From: an uncultured Ruminococcus sp.
GTDB lineage: Bacteria > Bacillota > Clostridia > Oscillospirales > Ruminococcaceae
DNA length: 6,216 nt
NCBI GenBank assembly: GCA_937926145.1
Contig: CALANW010000014.1
Location: forward strand, 1 to 6,216
Direction: 5' to 3'
In this document: piece by piece, positions 6,101 through 6,216 of the stretch
Layout: every line of letters starts with the position of its first letter
How positions within the stretch are numbered: the stretch's first letter is position 1
Translations under genes and position numbers: made by a program
The notes under the pieces: model-generated
What the model saw: the letters and a program-made list of their open reading frames with translations, nothing else
Told to the model about the DNA's origin: nothing
The model's database searches: none

Positions 6101-6110
6101 CACCGCCTTT
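6101..6110 (-). promoter_or_regulatory. Displaced Shine-Dalgarno sequence of fic
   Basis: On the minus strand this reads AAAGGCGGTG, one mismatch from the ideal AAAGGAGGTG. It now lies over 100 bases from the fic ATG. If copy F and one TAA are removed, it is followed by TAAA and then ATG, a normal spacing. The current leader therefore appears to have been split by the insertion. Confidence 0.6.
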
Positions 6111-6130
6111 CAATATAAGCTGTTTTTATT

Positions 6131-6159
6131 ATTATACTACAAAAGCGGCATAAATTCAA
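6131..6159 (-). promoter_or_regulatory. Promoter of fic
   Basis: On the minus strand, -35 TTGAAT (complement of 6154-6159) and a perfect -10 TATAAT (complement of 6131-6136) are 17 bases apart. Transcription would start near 6124, giving a present leader of about 130 bases that contains all of copy F. Confidence 0.72.
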
Positions 6160-6165
6160 TGGTAA

Positions 6166-6216
6166 TACTAATTTTTAATCAAAGTGTAGACAAAAAATCG
6201 GCGCAAAAGCCATATA
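6166..6216 (+). mobile_element. MITE-like element copy D, cut by the window edge
   Basis: The sequence begins TACTAATTTTTAATC directly after TAA (6163-6165). It matches the first 51 bases of copy B at 49 positions, the two differences being transitions at 6209 and 6215. It is in the same orientation as B. The right half lies outside the window. Its border is six bases upstream of the fic -35 box. Confidence 0.85.

Noticed and set aside
5076..6216. A CRISPR array as explanation for the repeats
   Set aside because: The repeats are long inverted-repeat units at irregular distances, flanked by TAA, with genes between them. There are no regular spacers and no cas genes.

Overview
The window looks like chromosomal DNA of a low-GC, Gram-positive gut Clostridium relative, probably a Ruminococcus-like member of the Oscillospiraceae. 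This rests on strong GGAGG ribosome sites, sigma-A promoters with 17-base spacers, a lipoprotein signal of Gram-positive type, intrinsic terminators and the style of the protein sequences. It is an inference, not a species call.

Layout from left to right: (1) two tandem hairpins at the left edge, probably the end of an upstream unit. (2) A promoter and a two-gene operon: a membrane-bound hybrid histidine kinase with a C-terminal receiver (161-2374), then a solute-binding lipoprotein (2408-3794). The second gene is broken by a 100-bp inverted-repeat element. (3) A perfect 17-bp stem terminator, then an extended -10 promoter driving a GAF-GGDEF protein, a putative diguanylate cyclase (4104-5075). 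(4) Two more inverted-repeat elements inserted back to back in the stop codon of that gene, then a terminator shared with the converging gene. (5) A minus-strand class III Fic protein (5388-5993), with another element between its probable Shine-Dalgarno sequence and its ATG, and a further element, cut by the window edge, just upstream of its promoter.

The most striking content is a family of miniature inverted-repeat elements (MITE-like), six copies in the right 2.8 kb. Ends are TACTAA...TTAGTA or close variants. Every visible flank is TAA (TTA for the opposite orientation). Removing one element plus one TAA restores the lipoprotein reading frame and the apparent original layout at the other sites. 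Three copies are 99-100 bp, one is 157 bp with a different, GC-richer core, one is a 36-bp remnant, and one is partial. No transposase is encoded here, so they would have to be moved in trans. Together they break one gene, sit in the 3' ends of two transcription units, and have remodelled the 5' leader of fic.

The kinase and lipoprotein may form a sensing pair, because no permease genes follow. The GGDEF protein would add c-di-GMP output, and Fic would be a self-inhibited AMP-transferase. A second oddity is an A AAA AAG heptamer at the very end of the kinase gene, in the phase needed for -1 slippage. The -1 frame gives a much better receiver C-terminus than the annotated frame.
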